From Archegozetes longisetosus (lineage: Eukaryota; Arthropoda; Arachnida; Sarcoptiformes; Trhypochthoniidae), in contig JAEMBT020000007.1 of the NCBI GenBank assembly GCA_018873245.2, positions 7,843,129 through 7,907,128 on the forward strand: DNA of 64,000 bases. Reading direction: 5' to 3'. Numbering within the stretch: position 1 is the stretch's first letter; each line of letters starts with the position of its first letter. Under the pieces are notes generated by a model. It did no database searches, was not told the origin of the DNA, and was given only the letters and a program-made list of their open reading frames with translations. Shown one piece after another: positions 37,705 to 49,151 of this stretch. Both the position numbers and the translations under genes were made by a program.

Positions 37705-38740
37705 ATGAAAGAGTTACTATTATTACTAATCACTTGCCTCTCAGCCTTAATTCTACTCTTTTTTCTCATCTTTAATGGTATGGTATTATCTAAATGATTA
37801 TCTAAACTCTATGAAACTTGTAAACCACCCAATGTTTCTCTAGTTTAGATTCAATAGACTCAGCCAATTAATGTGTTAATGATGGCTTTGTTTATTCTAT
37901 CTTTATGCCACTTGCAATCTTATTGTAAGATTTGAAATAATTCAAATTTCATTTCGAGTTCATAAGGCCTTCATTGCCACAAAAGCTACAGAATCTCATT
38001 CTGTATTAAGTCTTCACTTAATTGAACGATAATCTAATTAAAGAGATGATAGGTTCAAGTTTAAAACTTAATTATACTTAATTAGCTGTGAACTATGAGA
38101 AATTTGATTCAACTGGTTTAGACGTTGAGCATAGATTTAGTTTTAGTAAAAGCTTTAAGCAAAAATTGCTTAAATAGTAAGATCAGGATCGATAAAATCA
38201 ATGCAAGTCATAACTTGCTCCTATGGAATATTAGCTTTATTATACACTCCCAAACTTAACAATCCTCGATATCAACCAAAAGTGATCCCTTGTCATCAGA
38301 AGCTTTCCATTAAACCATAATATGTTGAGATATTAACGAACTTAGGCCGTACTAAATACAGTAATGAAAGCAGATTAAAACCAAACTTGGCGACAAATTC
38401 ATGCGCATGAGAGGTTGCTATTGAGGATTATCAAGTTTCCAATTATAAGTTGACTAATGACTGAAAGATAATACGATTTTTTCCAATAGGTATTCCATGG
38501 GGAAACGCAGATATTTTTCTATTTTCCATCATCAGTCTTGTACTCATAGCGAGTTTAGTTGGTTTCTTGATTGCTATTTTTCGAGTTTACTGCTGGTCAA
38601 CAACTCCAGCAACAAATCCAACGCCAACCACCTTATACACAGATCCTCCTCCTATTGGTTCAGTTGAGGCCGAATTTCAAAACGATTCAATTTCAGTCTT
38701 TCCAATGCGTCAATTAGAACCTTATGTGGATCTCAATTAG
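37705..38740 (+). CDS. Small two-hydrophobic-segment membrane protein
   Basis: Two exons (37705-37777 and 38490-38740), joined across a 712-bp GT-AG intron, encode 107 residues. The intron splits a Gly codon in phase 1. Exon 1 is almost wholly hydrophobic (KELLLLLITC, LSALILLFFLIFN) and reads as a signal peptide or first membrane helix. Exon 2 gives a short loop (PWGNADI), a clear helix (FSIISLVLIASLVGFLIAIF), then RVYCW and a Thr/Pro-rich tail with DPPPIG and acidic residues. I recognise no family. The model rests on clean splice signals, phase agreement and coherent topology; neither exon is long enough to stand alone. The intron hosts copy 2 of a dispersed repeat. Confidence 0.6.
38248..38455 (+). 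repeat. Dispersed repeat, copy 2 (copy 1 near 7.5 kb)
   Basis: It aligns with 7525-7760 over its whole length with many substitutions. Shared blocks include AAGTGATnC, TTTCCAT(T/C)A(A/G)ACCATA, TTGGCGACA and AGGTTGCTAT. It lies inside the intron of the small membrane-protein gene. Confidence 0.5.
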
Positions 38741-39709
38741 TGAGACTTTTCTAATATGCAATACAGTTCGGGACATTAAAATTATGCATAGCTACGTGAA
38801 AAACACACTTCCCATTATCATCTATTGTGATCAATCTCATTATCAATCTTATTGTGATTCCCTTTTTGTCTTTAATGATCAAATATTAAGCCTAATATTA
38901 TACGAATTGAATCTCATATGACTTGTTATGAAAGACAGAAATACTCACAAAATTACTCATTCCTCGTTGCTATGCATCATTTTAGTTTGATCGAGCACAC
39001 AAATGTATATTTGGTATAGAATTTTCGATGAATTTACTCCAGAAAATGTCTTGTCAACCATTGTTATCTATTGTTGTTTTGATACTAGTGGTGCCAAAAA
39101 TCATCTTTTCTATAAAGAGTTACAGAATATTTGTCTAACTCCTGTTGTAGTATCAAAATGAACATAAGATTAGCATTTTTGAATATAAATTCTTGTCAAT
39201 TAAGTGGATTGAATATAGCACCTAAAAATAGGTTATATATGTGTGATAAATCTATTTATTATTATAATTACAATCAATCTGTTCAAATGTGTATATATTG
39301 TATAACTATGTTGTCATGATTCTAGTCAACTAAATACTCTTATTATCATGTTAACTACACGTTGTCACTATTTTAATCATATAACTTCGGCAATAAAATT
39401 CATATTCTGCACATTTATATTGTTGAATTTACTTTTTTAATTTATGACTTGCTGTCATAATTCTTGTATAGCCAATCTTTAATTGAACTAAATATTTATT
39501 GAACCAATTCTATTTTATATTAAATCATTTTAATAGCTTTGACAACTCGAAAAATACATTAAAAATTGCTTCACTCCTATCACAAATTGGACTTGATTGC
39601 TTCAATAATAAATAGTTAAGTTTACATTCAAATTCTATAAAATTGCAAAAATTCAACATAAACAAATTTTAATTTAAAATATTTACTTTCATGCTGAATA
39701 GTTTGGTAT
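38741..39709. other. Convergent intergenic region, small membrane protein / PIGW
   Basis: I see no gene in this 969 bp. Very AT-rich sequence with a short inverted pair (GTTTTGATACTA near 39076 against TAGTATCAAAAT near 39150) is all that stands out. Confidence 0.4.
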
Positions 39710-41438
39710 TTAGTTTTGTTTCTGTTTGATTGGGAGTTTGAGCTGAATTTTCATAGAAGTGCACAAAACGGCAACAAAAGAAATGGCAGAACAATATAGT
39801 AATATAATGACAACAGCCATCGAATCAGAGGTAGACATGGTATCAATTGAAAAGTTGACTAATCCAGTGAATACATTGGCTACAAGGAATACTAACATTC
39901 CGCTATAACCTATTGATGAAAAAATAATACTCTGAAAAGACTGGCCTTTTTGAAAGACATTCAAGTGCTGTAGTGACTGGATTACAGCTTGAAGGAACAG
40001 TTCGAGTCCTATTAGCACACATATGAATGTAACCATCCAACAAATGAAACCCAAATTAGCTTCTCTTCGCGATACTTCTTCCACGTAAACATGACTTAAT
40101 ATCATAACTATGGCAGATATTAACCCCAATAGTAAGATGTGAACAGTCATTTGAAGCCACTCTTTTAGATTTTTTCTAAAATGAAAATCAATTTTGAAAA
40201 GTGATAATGATTTGTATGGAAAATTATCAGTAAATTTGATAATAACCTAATCGTAAGAAGAAATCTTCCAACTTCCACATAAAATAGATGTAATGACAAA
40301 TATCCGGTAATAGAAATGATTCCTTCCTTATTAGCTGCAAATAAACCATTTCTGTCATCATTTTGAATAAACTGATTCAAACCAAATAAAGAGAGACAAA
40401 TTTGATGACATATTAGTAGAACGATTGCTGTCAAACCGATGTTAATTCTCGATGTGAATAAACAACAAAATACTGTTGAAAATAGCTGTCAAATCAGATT
40501 TGAACAAAAAAAGTTAGTTTATATGAAAAGTTATAAAAGTTATAAAAGTTATAAAAGTTATAAAAGTTATAAAAGTTATAAAAGTTATAAAAGTTATAAA
40601 AGTTATAAAAGTTATAAATAGTTATGAAAAGTTCAAAATTGACTAACTTTAGTGAAAGCGAGTGTGAAGAAGAAATTCCAGTGAAGTCCATATTCAGTGA
40701 TATGTTCGTGATAATTAAGACCCTTAACTGTGGCCAATCTTTGGAAGCCAAGCACTAGCATAGGGATAGTCGACAACACACTCTTTTTGAATAGAAACAT
40801 ACGTTTGTAACGAGGATCTGTTCCTAGTCTGGATTCAGGTGAAAGTCCACCATTAATGGCAACAAAACCTCCAACCCCGACATCCATTAAACTCCAGCCA
40901 TAGATCTCGGTTTTGGCGAAACGACGAGAAAACACATTGAAATCAACGGCAAGTATAGCGACACAAACGCAGAGCAATAGACTTGACATTAAGTTTGAGG
41001 CAAACGGCAATCGATTCTCGTATACAACCTTCAAATGAAGTATTTGCTTCATGTTTACCGGTTTTGTTTGTTTTGTAACAAAACATATTATAATTAGAGT
41101 TATTGTTAGTGAAATGATACCAATGAAAATATGATAAATATACTGAGACCAAAGAGTGACACTTAATACAAATGGAGTGAATATTACTATAAATTCTATT
41201 ATCATTCGAATCGCTTTTAATCTATTCATACAAATCAAACAAACTATTAGTTAATCATAAACTTGCTCTTCAAATAATACTAACTTCGGTTCAGTTAATG
41301 ATTGAAATAACGACAAAATTGTAACCAACAAAAAGTTTGACAACTGTCCAATTGTTGTCAAGATAAGTACTTCTTGCGGGAGGATCCGCTGTGTCCACGA
41401 ATAAAATTTTCACGTCTTAGCTTATATTCAGAATCCAT
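39710..41438 (-). CDS. PIGW: PIGW, GPI-inositol acyltransferase; frameshift near the N-terminus
   Basis: PIGW (yeast GWT1) acylates inositol of GlcN-PI in the ER during GPI-anchor synthesis. Exons are 41438-41285, 41221-40644, 40472-40247 and 40175-39710, with introns of 63, 171 and 71 bp, about 474 residues (human 504). Family landmarks are AILAVDFNVFSRRFAKTEIY, the D(V/F)GVGGFV block, YHEHITEYGLHWNFFFTLAF, ANKEGIISITGYLSLHL and VSRREANLGF, among a dozen hydrophobic segments. Exon 1 starts with the expected motif (RRENFIRGHSGSS), but the downstream part (EVLILTTIGQLSNF) is in another frame. One base appears to be missing around 41370, in CGCAAGAAG. As written, translation from this ATG stops after 26 codons. 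It could be an assembly error or a real lesion; the other exons look fully conserved. Confidence 0.88.
40520..40620 (+). repeat. 9-bp minisatellite (AGTTATAAA)n in PIGW intron 2
   Basis: About eleven near-perfect copies of AGTTATAAA run head to tail. The array creates long spurious frames on both strands (repeating Tyr-Lys-Ser or Asn-Phe-Tyr) but lies inside the 171-bp intron between PIGW exons 2 and 3, so it is not coding. Confidence 0.9.
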
Positions 41439-43270
41439 TACTTAAGAGTTTAGTTTTGAAACTTTGAAAGTGTTTATGTTTACAAATTGTGTTAACTTAT
41501 GTCCTCCCAATACTTACGTTTACTACTGATAACGAGTCCTCTATTATAGAACTCAACTACAAATGAGCGCTTAATTCAATTCATCGCTAACTTTACAAAC
41601 TTTCAAAACTTCATTAAATTGATATTAACTTTATTTAATTGCATCCATATCTCAATAATTATTAAATACTTTGAGAAACAACAAGATTTTACGGAAGAGA
41701 CTAAGTATAAAGTTTTACGTGACAGCAAAAGCTGATTTGATTTGATACTTATATTAATTATATCCAAACAGATTATTGTTTAGTATTTATTCAATATTTA
41801 AGCGAAACTAAATTCAGTTTACGAGTAATTTTCATTTAATTCTAACTTGTTTCGATTCTTTCCGACTAAGTATTGGTTAATATCTTGTTTGTTGAGACCA
41901 CTTCGGTAATCAAACTATGATTTGTGGTCGATTGCCATTTATTACTTTACTTGAACCATCATTTTAGAGTGTTTTGCTGTCCAAACACTTCTCGCCGTAG
42001 CATTTAGCACCTCATTCGCATTCCTATAATTGACCACTTCAGTCACAGTCGCTCTCACTCTTCTAATCAACTAATTGTAGTTCGAAGATCACGATTGTAT
42101 CCGATGGAAACCAACAGATGGATGAATGGAAAGACCGGTTCATTGCTTCGGGTGACAGTGATCTGTGCTCTGTTTGAAAGTGAAGCCGTGTAGGCCTGAA
42201 CGAGTGCCAAAATATTGGATTTGGTGATGCATCAGTTGCGCTCTGGACCTCAATTCTTGATTGATTACTATTATTAATGAAAAGTTTGATAAAAATGGAA
42301 TTCTAATGTGTGTTTCTCTAATATTGATTCGACATCTATTCCTTTCTTCTAGTCTAGTGTTCGTGTCCCTTGTATGCTAAGATATCTTTATCTCTTTCTC
42401 CTTTTCTTCTTCCGACTTGGATTGTACTACAAGAATATCCTTAGGTGTATTGAAAAAATAACAGAGCGAATCAACGACACAAAGCTGAGAGGGCAGTCAC
42501 GAACTCAGATATCTTTATCTGTGTTCTAAAGGAACACAGATAGTCAAATGCTCTTCACACGAACGGGCACTTTTAGTTGAGTTCCGTTTATTTCCAAAGT
42601 CGTCCTAGGATTCTACTGATCTCCCTGTTGTCCACATTTTCGATTACTGAACAAAACGAACCCATTTGATAGAAGTTCGACTCCCTCTTCGTTGTCTTTG
42701 GAGTCTGGAAAAGCAATTGTGTGCCATTGTCTATAAATGGTTTCTGAATGATTTGAAACCTACTTAAATTGAGATACTTTGACAAGAACTTGAACCCAAA
42801 AATTTATAAATTTTAAGCTTTCGTTAAGGTTTATTTGATATATAATTTGAATTAACTGAACAAGAGTATGAGATAACGCTATGTTCAACTATTACTGATT
42901 CTTAAGTTTAGACTTAAACTAGTTTTCACTAAATATTATTTGCTAAAGAAGATTAAGGTTTGATTATTTGCTTTGTGGGCTAGTTCAACTTGTATTAACC
43001 CAAGACTTCGATCTTAGTATTATTGTAAACAACTCACATTTAAATTGAGTCAATTTTATGTTGAGTTAATGTTGCCTAATAGCCCACACTTAAATTGACT
43101 GCACGTCACAACAATACTTTTCTTTTTATAAGTCCAGCTAAGTTTATGTTATAATGATAGTGCTGTGCTTGTATTGAACTTAACTCAATTTGAAAAGTAT
43201 TGTTGTCACAAAATCAAATTTGAAAACTATATACATACGAATTGGTTGTCTCATTATCAAGTATTAATAA
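41439..43270. other. Intergenic region, PIGW / kinase
   Basis: These 1.83 kb contain no gene that I can support. A GC-richer part at 42080-42270 has a 29-codon frame from 42102, and a minus-strand frame of 65 codons lies at 42785-42588. Neither shows a family motif. A perfect hairpin (TATCTGTGTTC, loop TAAAG, GAACACAGATA) sits at about 42515-42541. The kinase promoter should lie in the right part. Confidence 0.4.
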
Positions 43271-44347
43271 ATGGGTAGTTGTTGTGCTAAAAGTAAAAAA
43301 GAAGCAGAAAATAGTTATATGAAGCCAAGAGTTGCACCTCTCATGCAACAAAAAAGTCCAGCTTTAATTCAAGCTTCCAGCCCCTCGCAACTGCCCACTA
43401 ATGTTTTAACGCTAGTTTATGAATTACCGTCTAACGAATATAGGAGTGCAGATGAAGTGGTGAAAGCACACGGGTACGAGATATTAGGTTTAATAGGAAA
43501 AGGTGCTTATGCTACAGTCCATAAAGCAATTCGATTAAGAGATGGTTTAGTGGTTGCTTGTAAAATAATGGATTTATATAAAGGTTTTCATCTCAAACAA
43601 TTGAGTGCTAACGCTAAAAACGAACTATTTGTTATGGAAAAGACAAGTCATCCGCATATCATTAAACTATACGAACATTTTATCGTTAAAACTGCTAATT
43701 CTAAGTCTGTCTATATATTCATGCAGTTTGCAGAGGGAGATTCACTTTCGAAAGTAATGCGCCAGTTCAAGCAACCACTAGATGAGGAGACAGCTAAGAA
43801 ACTTTTCGCTCAAATAGTGTCAGCAGTCAGTTATATGCATCAGTTAAATATAGCTCATAGAGATCTCAAAATGGGTAATATTCTATTGACCAAAGACATG
43901 AATGTTATTGTTTCCGATTTCGGCTTAAGTCGTGTTTCTTATCGCATCTCAAAAGGTGGAACAGTAAAGTCCCACACATTTTGCGGAACAATTCCATATA
44001 TGGCACCAGAAATTCTAATAAATAAATTTGAAAAACATCAATATGATCCAATGAAAGCTGACATTTGGGCACTTGGAGTCATATTGTTTTGTTTAATTAA
44101 TAGAGCTTATCCTTTTAGTCATCAAAAAGGCATCAGTCATATGATCGATCAACAACTGAAGGCTAAGTTCATTTTCTCACCTGATATCATCTCTAAACCA
44201 TCCAAACAATTCTTAGATCTTCTTAAACGTCTTTTACAACCTGATTGTAATAAAAGAATTGTTATGTCAGATCTCCTTAATCATCCTTGGATTAAATATC
44301 AAATCGATTTGATAGATCGGAATATTAAATCTCAGTCTTCTCATTAG
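43271..44347 (+). CDS. TSSK-like Ser/Thr protein kinase, predicted N-myristoylated
   Basis: This intronless gene encodes 358 residues with a complete kinase domain at about 69-345. Visible motifs are the glycine loop GKGAYATV (77-84), the ATP lysine in VVACKIM (K98), the helix-C glutamate (E118), the catalytic loop HRDLKMGN (196-203), DFG (216-218), the activation segment ending CGTIPYMAPE and the subdomain IX signature ADIWALGVI. It looks active. Best resemblance is to the testis-specific TSSK group of the CAMK family. The N-terminus MGSCCAKSKK fits myristoylation at Gly2 with palmitoylation of Cys4/Cys5, predicting membrane anchoring; TSSKs usually lack this. Absence of introns in a gene-poor, intron-bearing region fits a retrogene. 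Subfamily is less certain than kinase identity. Confidence 0.9.
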   Translation: MGSCCAKSKKEAENSYMKPRVAPLMQQKSPALIQASSPSQLPTNVLTLVYELPSNEYRSADEVVKAHGYEILGLIGKGAYATVHKAIRLRDGLVVACKIMDLYKGFHLKQLSANAKNELFVMEKTSHPHIIKLYEHFIVKTANSKSVYIFMQFAEGDSLSKVMRQFKQPLDEETAKKLFAQIVSAVSYMHQLNIAHRDLKMGNILLTKDMNVIVSDFGLSRVSYRISKGGTVKSHTFCGTIPYMAPEILINKFEKHQYDPMKADIWALGVILFCLINRAYPFSHQKGISHMIDQQLKAKFIFSPDIISKPSKQFLDLLKRLLQPDCNKRIVMSDLLNHPWIKYQIDLIDRNIKSQSSH

Positions 44348-47300
44348 TTGTTTTGAATTATTTGTAAAACTTGATGAGTTTGAGCTCTCATAAAGATTTC
44401 ATAAACAAAACTTATAGTAAATTAGTACAAATGCCGAACTTATCTAAATTGAACTTTTAACCACTTTACTAGATAAAACATGAGAAATGACTTTTTCAGA
44501 CTTGTTACAATACAAAATGATTAGTAGCAAAAAATTAGCATAATTACAAGTCACTGAGAACTTGATTTGAGAACTTGATTTGAGTGATAAATCTTATTGA
44601 GTTTAGATATGCAACAATTGTGCCCTAAGAAGTTGTAACTATAGTCAAACATATGTTTACCCGAACTTTCAGGTTGATTCAAGGCTTTAAGTGTAGGCTT
44701 GACTTTTTAAGATAAGTACACTTTTCATTAATCTTTAACAAGACATCACAAGATTGCAGGTCCTGTATGCAACTTAATTATGCAATTGTTTGTTTTCACT
44801 CTCTTATCTTCAGGTATATAAGTGAACTACTTTTTAATCTGCAAAAAGTACTTTATTTTGTCAATTGTGTTCATGTCGTCAATAAATTGCACGAGAAAGA
44901 TTACACTAATGTTTCAACTCTTCTCTGAGTTGACGTAAATATGCATCATTTTCTTGTAATAATTGTTTCAATTAGAAGTTCGTCCTGCATATGTTGGAGT
45001 ACAATTTAGTTTTCAACTATCACTTGTTCATATTGTCATCTATAACTTTGTTAAACTGACAGTTTGATCGATACTAATAACAATTATTGGAGAAGTTAGT
45101 AAAATGAATGCAGAGGTATAGTATAAGAAAATATATTTTTCTCTTCATAAGCGCGAGTCAGCTAAAAGAAATGTCAATTCAATCCATATTGAAGATGAGA
45201 ATATCGATTGGCTTGTTTTCCCTAAAAATACAAGTAATATGCCAAATGACAAAAATGAAACAATATCCCAATTGAGAGCATATTTGGCTTTCGTTTCAAC
45301 AAAGCTAAAGTCTGATCAATGTAAACATCATCATAACTATTTTTTAATATATCCAACTTTTTATCATTTCTCGACCCTTTTACTTAAGCTTCTATAAGCC
45401 ATATATCACAACACAATTTGATTCTTACATCAATTCTCCATTCTTGCAGTTTACTCTTACAGTATTTGCTAATTTATTATAACTAAAGTTTTAGAACTGA
45501 ACTTTTGAAAAATCAACTCAATTGCATTAAATCTGACGGATATGACTGAAAGATTAGGTTCTCAATGGAATGTAATCATTAATATGAATGATCAAAAGAG
45601 ACATTCAACGATGTTTTATAGGCTTTTATTTCTTTTAATGGCATTTTACTGTATTGTTGCAAACAAAACTAAAATTATATGACTAGAAATTGAACTTTTT
45701 AGAAAAGCTAACACCAGTATTGATTTGACTATCGATTTTGCTCCTGTAATGTATAGGTTAGCTGAATGTATGCCGATTCAACCTTTATATTATTGATATA
45801 TTTGCGCAAAAATGTTTTCAGTGTTTATTTTTCTTACGCTTGCTAAAGTTTACAATTACAATAATTTGAACTGTCCTCTCATATTGATTGAAACAATCAA
45901 AAATGTTCATTATATAGTTGCAAGTACTTCACAAAACATTAATCTATTTTTCACGTAATCCCATTGGTTTATAATAACACTAATTTAATCATCTAATGTT
46001 CTGCAGGGCTCTGCTTCAGTTGACCTTACCTTTTGATTAATAGCATTAATTCATCCTTAATTAAAAATAAGGCTCAGATCACTTCGAGAAGCTCGAGTTT
46101 AGCAAATAATTCACGAAATATAAGCTGGAGAATCTGTCTGGACTTTGATCTATGCAATAATAATATATTAAAAGATAATCAAATATTGAAAGCATTCTAA
46201 TAGTTATTTATAGCAATCACATATTTGTTTATTTCAGTAAAATGATCTCTGAATCCTGTTTAGATCAAATTGATTAGCCCTTTTTATGTTTATTTTAATT
46301 TTGATTTGTTTGAATTTGAATATCAGATGGAAATAACAAATAGATTTATGCCTTACAAATGAGTTCATCTCATTGTAAGTTCTATGTCATACTTGGAGTA
46401 TTGTGAATGATTGCTCCAAGTTCAAAAATTACTTCTTTACATTAATCAAGTTAGTTAATTCTATTATTTGGCTATTACTCTTCACGGAATTCACGAAATT
46501 CATTCATCTCAATCAATTCGATGATTGCAATATTGATAATACTTGCTGTTATCTTGAATAAATCTTCAAGGTATCTACCTTTTTAATTTTCTCTATAAAC
46601 TTTCTTAATAGTGGAGCGTTTATTAGTTCATTAGTTCAAAGCTAAACTAACAAATATATGATCAATAGGCTTGAAATGTGAAATATTCTTTCATTAACTA
46701 ATGTATTGACAAATATTGCAGTAAAGTAATTGAGTGGCTTGAAAGTTGCGAAAACAATCTCTTATGGATCTCTTTCACTTAAAGTGTGTAATGAAAATTA
46801 GTCTAGAGCTATGTTCATCTTGCTTAAGTAAACTAACTTGAGCAAATTCATCTCTTAATCAAGAATATTCACAGCTTTTTGTTGACCATTTGTTTAAGCA
46901 GTTTTTATGAAGCTGTCTGACTCCATTTAGGTAAATCTATTTACTTAAATATGTCAATATGAACGCATTTTCATTTGATTGCTTATTAAACTGTATTGAA
47001 TTGATCACCCATGTGTACTTTTTAACTTGATTTAGACTCAAGTTTGGTTTGATTAATACCTCAATCTAAGTCAACTTGATTGAGCAACATTAATAAGGCT
47101 TTAGTTTCTTATACTTTTCATGGCATCTATAGTGCAAATTGCACATTAGATAAGCCAAGTATTAAATATAAATTTGGCTGCATATCATAACTATATCAGC
47201 TTTTTATTTCATCTCATCTTCGGATACATTTGTAATTCAAAATATAGCCTAAAGCATCAAATTCTTAGCTCTACTACGAAATCAATTGAAGTTTAAATAA

Positions 47301-48026
47301 GTTTGAAGTAAATTCTGTTTAATGTCTAGAGTATTATAAATAAGAAATGAGTTGAAATTTACATAAGAAAACTAAACTCAACGTATTTATGCGTTATGAG
47401 CTTTATTTGTGATGAAAGTTTTACTTAAAACAAATAACTAAGTGAAAACTAGTGCGTGCCATCTCTAATTAGTTACATCACAAATAGCACTCCATAGTAC
47501 TGAATCGACGTCATATACATTATAAAAGCAAGTCATTCAGATGTTTCTAAATTTCTTCTAAAACTTGACTTCTCCTTTGCTCAGAATCATCAATACTTCC
47601 ACTAGTTATTCTACCAGCTTTTATCTCCATCTCAATTAATCTTGAGACATTTCCACATTTATCAAGTCAAAAAGTCTTTTGATAAATACATTTTAAGTCA
47701 AAATGTCACGGTTCATATTATATCAAGCATTATTGCGTGCTTTGAAGTTAAATTACCTGTAAATAAAACAACTTTGTATAGCTTTAGAGCTAAATCAAAG
47801 AATTTTTGCGTGTGGCTTTGAATATTAATAGCAATCCACTATTCAATCCGACTAACGGAACTTCAAATAAATGAGTTTCATATCAAAAAATTAAAAAATA
47901 AATTAAAAGCGCCTCCAAAGGTGTGGCGTTTAATCCCTAACGCTTTCATTTTGAATCACTTCTACTTTTCTCACTCATTATTTAGGAGCCCACAAGTTAC
48001 CGTAGTTAAGTTACCGTAGTTTTAAA
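44348..48026. other. Gene-free stretch, kinase / nicotinamidase
   Basis: About 3.7 kb of AT-rich DNA with no supported gene. One frame at 45104-45397 is open for 91 codons after a single in-frame TAG. It has a protein-like composition but no recognisable motif, and runs of this length are expected by chance here. No paired-arm elements were noticed. Confidence 0.4.
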
Positions 48027-49151
48027 ATGTTTCACACCAACCAACAGACTATCCAAGAGACTGGTCAACAGACCATCCGCGAGGCCAGTCAACAGACCAG
48101 CCAAACCAACTTTTCATTTGATGCTGTGATTAAGGAGAGCAGCAGCGACAATGAAGAAGTGATAAAAGAGTGTTTTACTCAATATGTTGAGTCAGGTTAT
48201 GACGGGCTAACCTATAAAACATTTACTACTTTGTTAGAAGCACTTTTCGTCAACAAACATAACATCCCCTATCACATGCCTATGCAATGGAAAATAGATT
48301 TATTTCGCTTATTTGATCTCAATAACGATCAAGTTATCAATTTTCAAGAGTTTCACCAAATGTGGAACAATTGGATTAAAGTAATACTCAACCCGAGAAG
48401 TGCACTCATTGTAGTCGACGTCCAAAACGACTTTATCAGTGGTTCACTTTCTGTCAATCAGTGTCCAGCAGGTCATAATGGAGAAGATGTGATACCAGTA
48501 ATTAACCAACTAATTGATTGCATCCCTTTTCACTTAATCGTCTACTCTCTCGACTGGCATCCCATCGATCACATCTCATTCTATGAAAACATAGACAAAC
48601 GCAAATTCAAACCTATCAATAACTCTCGCGACAGCTCTAACACCAACTCTTCTGTTCAACTTTACGATACTGTCCTTTTTGAAGGTCCGCCGCAAACTGA
48701 ACAGAAGCTATGGCCAACTCATTGCGTTCAACAAACCTGGGGCTCACAACTACACCAAAACTTGAAAGTGAGCCCTAAATCTGCTTTTGTCTATAAGGGA
48801 ACACAATCCAATATTGACAGCTATTCAGTCTTTTGGGACAACCAAAAGTTGAATCAAACTAATCTCAATGAAATTCTTCAGAAGATGTCGATCACAGACG
48901 TTTATGTTTGCGGATTAGCTTATGATGTATGCGTTGGATACACAGCTTTACACTCGGCAGAGTATGGATATAGAACTGTAGTGATCGATGACGCCTGCAG
49001 AGGATTATGTAATAATGCTATCGATGAATTCAAGAACAAATTATGCGATAGCAAAGCTATTATTGTTAATTCTACTAAAGTCTGTCATTTGGTCAAGGCT
49101 CAAGATAGAAGGCCTGAACTTGGCGCAGCTCTTGCTTTCAAATCTTCCTAA
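48027..49151 (+). CDS. Naam: Nicotinamidase with N-terminal EF-hand
   Basis: It deamidates nicotinamide to nicotinate in the NAD+ salvage pathway used by many invertebrates but not vertebrates. This single-exon gene encodes 374 residues. Residues 1-30 are Gln/Thr-rich repeats. An EF-hand loop follows at 97-108 (DLNNDQVINFQE), with Asp/Asn ligands and the closing Glu. The isochorismatase-fold domain then runs from about 125. Catalytic residues are visible: Asp131 in LIVVDVQNDF, Lys257 in FVYKGTQ and Cys302 in CGLAYDVCVGYTA. Metal-site residues are in SLDWHPIDHISF, and LWPTHCVQ and IDSYS match the family. An EF-hand fused to nicotinamidase is also known in Drosophila Naam, so calcium could modulate activity. 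The start is the first Met in frame. Confidence 0.93.
   Translation: MFHTNQQTIQETGQQTIREASQQTSQTNFSFDAVIKESSSDNEEVIKECFTQYVESGYDGLTYKTFTTLLEALFVNKHNIPYHMPMQWKIDLFRLFDLNNDQVINFQEFHQMWNNWIKVILNPRSALIVVDVQNDFISGSLSVNQCPAGHNGEDVIPVINQLIDCIPFHLIVYSLDWHPIDHISFYENIDKRKFKPINNSRDSSNTNSSVQLYDTVLFEGPPQTEQKLWPTHCVQQTWGSQLHQNLKVSPKSAFVYKGTQSNIDSYSVFWDNQKLNQTNLNEILQKMSITDVYVCGLAYDVCVGYTALHSAEYGYRTVVIDDACRGLCNNAIDEFKNKLCDSKAIIVNSTKVCHLVKAQDRRPELGAALAFKSS

Noticed and set aside
40439..40621. Open frame of repeated Tyr-Lys-Ser, and its minus-strand counterpart
   Set aside because: Produced entirely by the 9-bp minisatellite, which lies in an intron of PIGW.
42515..42541. Perfect short hairpin as a possible microRNA precursor or terminator
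   Set aside because: An 11-bp stem with a 5-nt loop is too short for a microRNA precursor, and such terminators do not apply to nuclear genes.
42588..42785. Minus-strand 65-codon frame upstream of the kinase
   Set aside because: Composition is acceptable but no motif or splice partner was found; noted only in the intergenic entry.
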